The notes under the pieces were generated by a model. The model had not been told where the DNA came from. It was given only the letters and a program-made list of their open reading frames with translations, and did no database searches. This document shows positions 51,461 through 54,287 of a stretch of 54,287 nt of DNA, piece by piece. The stretch comes from an uncultured Methanobrevibacter sp. (GTDB lineage Archaea > Methanobacteriota > Methanobacteria > Methanobacteriales > Methanobacteriaceae). Each line of letters starts with the position of its first letter. Position 1 is the first letter of the stretch. The position numbers and the translations under genes are program-made. The stretch spans positions 1-54,287 of the forward strand of contig NZ_CAMVPN010000007.1 in the NCBI RefSeq assembly GCF_947169325.1, given 5' to 3'.

Positions 51461-51476
51461 ATATTTAATTAAATAT
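51461..51476. promoter_or_regulatory. Perfect AT palindrome between phosphatase and kinase genes
   Basis: ATATTTAATTAAATAT is a 16-bp perfect palindrome midway in the 260-base divergent region. The region is very AT-rich, so this could be chance, but the location between two divergent signalling operons fits an operator. Confidence 0.3.
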
Positions 51477-51612
51477 CAAAAATCCGATTGTCATGAATAT
51501 ACTCATTTCAAGACACCTAAATTTTGATAATTTCAATTGAATATTCATATAATATTAAATATAATATAAGTCAAAATATTAATCATATAAATTATAAACT
51601 TAGGTAATTCAC

Positions 51613-53511
51613 ATGCATGTTGAAAAACAATATAGAGAATTAGAAGACATCGAGGAGATACGAGTTTATAATATTGACCCTAACGAGGTTTTCATTGACG
51701 TTCCCCCCGTAAAGGAACCTGAAAAAGTTCGTTTCAGCAATGTTATGAAGCACGTTCCTTCCGACATTAACGTCTTTTTACCTGTAGATGGTGGCGAAGA
51801 CTTTATTGTTCAAAGGATTGGATGGAATCTTCTTGAAAGACTGAATTTGAAATTAGAAGATGTTGAAGGTCGTTTATTTAGCGAAGTATCCCCATTTTAC
51901 TATGAAATATTTAGTGAAAGCTTTAAAGAGGTTTATGAAACTGGTGAAACCAAAGCCATGAGAATTTTTTATTACCTCAGCGATAAAATTCGAACCCTTG
52001 CAAATATTCATATAATTCGGGACGAAGATGAAATATTTGCAATTTCCGATTTGAAAAAAGCAGATACAGATGATAAATCTCCAGAAGAGCAGCAAAAAGA
52101 AGAGGAAGAAAACAAAGCCACTTTAATAGAATACTTCTCACAAACCGGAAGCTATTACAAAACCCATGATGAGTTTACATGGACGCCTGGAATATATAAT
52201 ATAATAAACCGGTCAAAAGAGACAAGCGATGCCTATTACAACATCATCTTCGATCTGGTAATACCTGAAGACAAACCTTTGGTGGAAGAATTGCTTGATA
52301 CAATGAGCCCTGAAACCGACACCTACGAAAACATCATACGTATCAAGACCCCTGGAGGACACATCAAATACCTCGACACATATCTCTACTCAAAATTTGA
52401 TGAAAACGGCGAAGAAATCAGCCATTACGGATTGTTCAAGGACATAAGTGTTGACTCCCACAAACACATGACTCGACCGGTCGACTTCATGCTGAACGGA
52501 TTCAATCATAACTCAAAATTGTCCCTGCTTGTTGAACCTTTAAGCAAACGCTACGAGTTCAGTGAAGGATTCTATAAAATGATTGAAATTCCAAAAAACG
52601 AATATATCCATAATGAAAAGATTCTTGACAACATTATCGAAGAAAATGTCCGGGAAGAAATTAATAGATTGATTAAAGGCGAATTAAACGAAGTCAATCA
52701 GGTATTCACCTATAAGGTCAATGGTGATGAAGACAATTTGAAAATATGTGAATTATTTATTGAACGTTTCAAATATGGAAACCAGGAGCACAGCATTGGA
52801 TTTTTAACAGACATTACCCTTTCACGCAAAAAGCAGCAGGAACTGATAAAGTCAAATGCGACCAAAAATATACTGATTAAAGAAGTTCACCACAGGGTAA
52901 AAAACAACCTTCAGGTATTGAACAGTTTCCTGAATCTTGAAAGAAGAGCTTATGGAGATAATCCAAACAGTATTTTAGACAACATGCAAGCCCGTTTATC
53001 TTCACTGGCGCTACTTCACGAAAAGACATACAATACAGAAGACTTCATCAACATCAACCTTGAAGACTACATGAAGGACCAGGACTCCACATTGCATATG
53101 CTGTTCGGAGCAAATGACATCAACTTCACTTCAGACGTTGACCCAGAAATCCATCTTTCAATGGACGTAATTACCCCATTGCTTTTAATTGTTGATGAAT
53201 TGACAATGAATGCTATCAAACATGCATTTCCAGACCCTGACATGGAAAACAAAACAATATCCAAAACAATCAGGTTTATTGATGAATACATATGTGAATT
53301 AGTACTGAAAGACAACGGAGTTGGTGTAAAAGACCCTAACTCCCTAATAAATCACAATTTAGGTGGGGAGATAGTTAAAAACTTAACAAAACAGATTAAT
53401 GGAGAACTAGAAATTTTAGACTGTGAAGTTGGAACTGGATTCAGAATAATATTCCCAGTGAACTTTGACCATACCCTTGATTACCATCGCGAAACAGGAG
53501 GTGACTTCTAA
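51613..53511 (+). CDS. Cytoplasmic PAS-domain histidine kinase (HisKA_2 type), copy 1
   Basis: The product is 632 residues without membrane segments. Residues 1-150 form an N-terminal region with EDFIVQRIGWNLLERLNL, shared with the next gene. A PAS-like segment at about 175-280 (GSYYKTHDEFTWTPGIYNIINR, IKTPGGHIKYLDTYLYS) is followed by a second, more diverged one up to about 410. The transmitter has the HisKA_2 H-box KEVHHRVKNNLQVLNSFLNLE near 424, then an HATPase with DELTMNAIKHAF near 528 and KDNGVGVKDPN near 566. It should autophosphorylate on His; no response regulator gene is in the window. TAGGTAA precedes the start. It is divergent from the phosphatase genes and overlaps the next gene by one base (TAATG). 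Confidence 0.88.
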   Translation: MHVEKQYRELEDIEEIRVYNIDPNEVFIDVPPVKEPEKVRFSNVMKHVPSDINVFLPVDGGEDFIVQRIGWNLLERLNLKLEDVEGRLFSEVSPFYYEIFSESFKEVYETGETKAMRIFYYLSDKIRTLANIHIIRDEDEIFAISDLKKADTDDKSPEEQQKEEEENKATLIEYFSQTGSYYKTHDEFTWTPGIYNIINRSKETSDAYYNIIFDLVIPEDKPLVEELLDTMSPETDTYENIIRIKTPGGHIKYLDTYLYSKFDENGEEISHYGLFKDISVDSHKHMTRPVDFMLNGFNHNSKLSLLVEPLSKRYEFSEGFYKMIEIPKNEYIHNEKILDNIIEENVREEINRLIKGELNEVNQVFTYKVNGDEDNLKICELFIERFKYGNQEHSIGFLTDITLSRKKQQELIKSNATKNILIKEVHHRVKNNLQVLNSFLNLERRAYGDNPNSILDNMQARLSSLALLHEKTYNTEDFININLEDYMKDQDSTLHMLFGANDINFTSDVDPEIHLSMDVITPLLLIVDELTMNAIKHAFPDPDMENKTISKTIRFIDEYICELVLKDNGVGVKDPNSLINHNLGGEIVKNLTKQINGELEILDCEVGTGFRIIFPVNFDHTLDYHRETGGDF

Positions 53512-54287
53512 TGAGAATCGAAAAAACATATCGTAAGCTAGAAGATGTTGAAGAAGTAAACATCTACGATATTAAAGAAAGTGAGCTATTTCAACAGGTT
53601 CCTCAGGAATTTGAAATGCCATACACTCCCTTTGAAAAGACATTAAATCTAATTAATAACGATATAGACATTTTCGTGCCGATTAATAACGGTGAAGACT
53701 TTATTGTCCACCGGCTCGGATTGAGCGCCCTTATACGAGGACATATCAAACAGAGCGATGTTGCGGGACGTTTACTCAGTAAAACATCCCCCGGTTTTTA
53801 TAGCGTTTTAAAAGAGCCTTTAAAAGAAGTTTTTGAAACCAAAAACATTAAGAAAATGAGATTTTATTATCATTTCCATGAAAAACTGGCCAGATTTTCA
53901 AATGTCACAATTCTTTATGACATGGACAAATTGATTTTAATTTCAGACCATAGGGACAATCGTGAAACCAATTTGCACATATCAGACGATGACAAATACG
54001 ATGAGAAAGCCAGCCTTATTGAATACTTCTCACAAACAGGAAGTTACTATAAGATTAAAGACAGATACTCATGGACCCAAGGTGTTTACAATATCATTAA
54101 CCGTGCACGTGAAGAAAACGACGAATACTACAATATCATCTTCGATTTGGTCATTCCCGAAGACAGACCAATTATTGAAAAAATGCTCAAGGTCATGGAC
54201 CAAAAAAGAAGTAACTACGAAGCAGTCGTTAGAATTAAAACCGATGACGGAACATTGAAGTATATTGAAGTGAGCCTTTATTCCAAA
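53511..54287 (+). CDS. Paralogous PAS-domain histidine kinase, copy 2 (N-terminal part)
   Basis: The first 259 codons of a second gene are visible; the window ends before its transmitter. It opens MRIEKTYRKLEDVEEVNIYD, closely matching the start of the previous kinase. It also shares NGEDFIVHRLG, IEYFSQTGSYYK, GVYNIINRA and YYNIIFDLVIPEDRP. The ATG overlaps the stop of the upstream gene as TAATG, and AGGAGGTGAC is placed ten bases upstream. The tandem copies arose by duplication and were then altered most in the region between about residues 110 and 160. Whether the transmitter and HATPase are intact cannot be seen. Confidence 0.85.
   Translation, partial: MRIEKTYRKLEDVEEVNIYDIKESELFQQVPQEFEMPYTPFEKTLNLINNDIDIFVPINNGEDFIVHRLGLSALIRGHIKQSDVAGRLLSKTSPGFYSVLKEPLKEVFETKNIKKMRFYYHFHEKLARFSNVTILYDMDKLILISDHRDNRETNLHISDDDKYDEKASLIEYFSQTGSYYKIKDRYSWTQGVYNIINRAREENDEYYNIIFDLVIPEDRPIIEKMLKVMDQKRSNYEAVVRIKTDDGTLKYIEVSLYSK

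Overview
This window reads as a low-GC euryarchaeal chromosome segment from the order Methanobacteriales, most likely Methanobrevibacter or a close relative. The support is archaeal ribosomal protein S8e, SRP19, the small subunit of a split family-B DNA polymerase, an archaeal-type short PurA, HypE, DUF2121 and DUF447 proteins, an MsvR-like V4R regulator, and a Cthe_2159-type surface protein common in gut methanogens. Shine-Dalgarno sites of the GGTGAT type precede most genes. No rRNA, tRNA, CRISPR array or insertion sequence was seen. All calls come from reading the sequence; no database search was run.

Left edge (1-1709): three unrelated pieces abut here. They are a fragment of a eukaryotic-looking P5B-type ATPase, the N-terminus of an ABC-2 permease, and a 5'-truncated adhesin-like gene. 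This looks like a chimeric contig end or a recombination scar. From 1.7 to 5 kb there are an AbrB-like protein, a secreted protein, two coupled flavoproteins and a HEPN-type gene pair.

Housekeeping core (5.2-31 kb): hemD-glycosyltransferase-glf-srp19-RecJ-like operon, an HTH regulator, a DEAD-box helicase, a radical SAM protein, a Cas4-like nuclease next to a degenerate SNase, a 33-residue zinc-ribbon gene, hypE, rps8e, polB2, xth, pheS, a CitG-like gene with hemB, aroC, and a fused ADP-forming acyl-CoA synthetase. The hemB and hemD promoters share an array of CAATTTTAC-like repeats spaced exactly 19 bp.

Redox and sulfur-transfer region (31-41 kb): tandem solute-binding proteins without a transporter, an MsvR-like redox regulator with four cysteines, a methyltransferase, larE, a ThiF-like gene, fdhD and a short UvrA-like ATPase. 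An identical 19-bp palindromic element lies upstream of fdhD and one binding-protein gene, and a 17/19 match lies upstream of larE.

Signalling island (43-54.3 kb): the most unusual part. It encodes a MATE transporter fused to an RsbW-like ATPase domain, a free STAS protein, a GH3-type acyl-acid amido synthetase fused to another RsbW-like domain, two membrane-anchored SpoIIE/RsbU-type phosphatases, and two tandem PAS-type histidine kinases, the last cut by the window end. Together these are the parts of a bacterial partner-switching pathway, but the switch domains sit on an enzyme and an exporter instead of on a free anti-sigma factor. The inferred model is phosphorylation-controlled synthesis and export of an acyl-amino-acid-like product.
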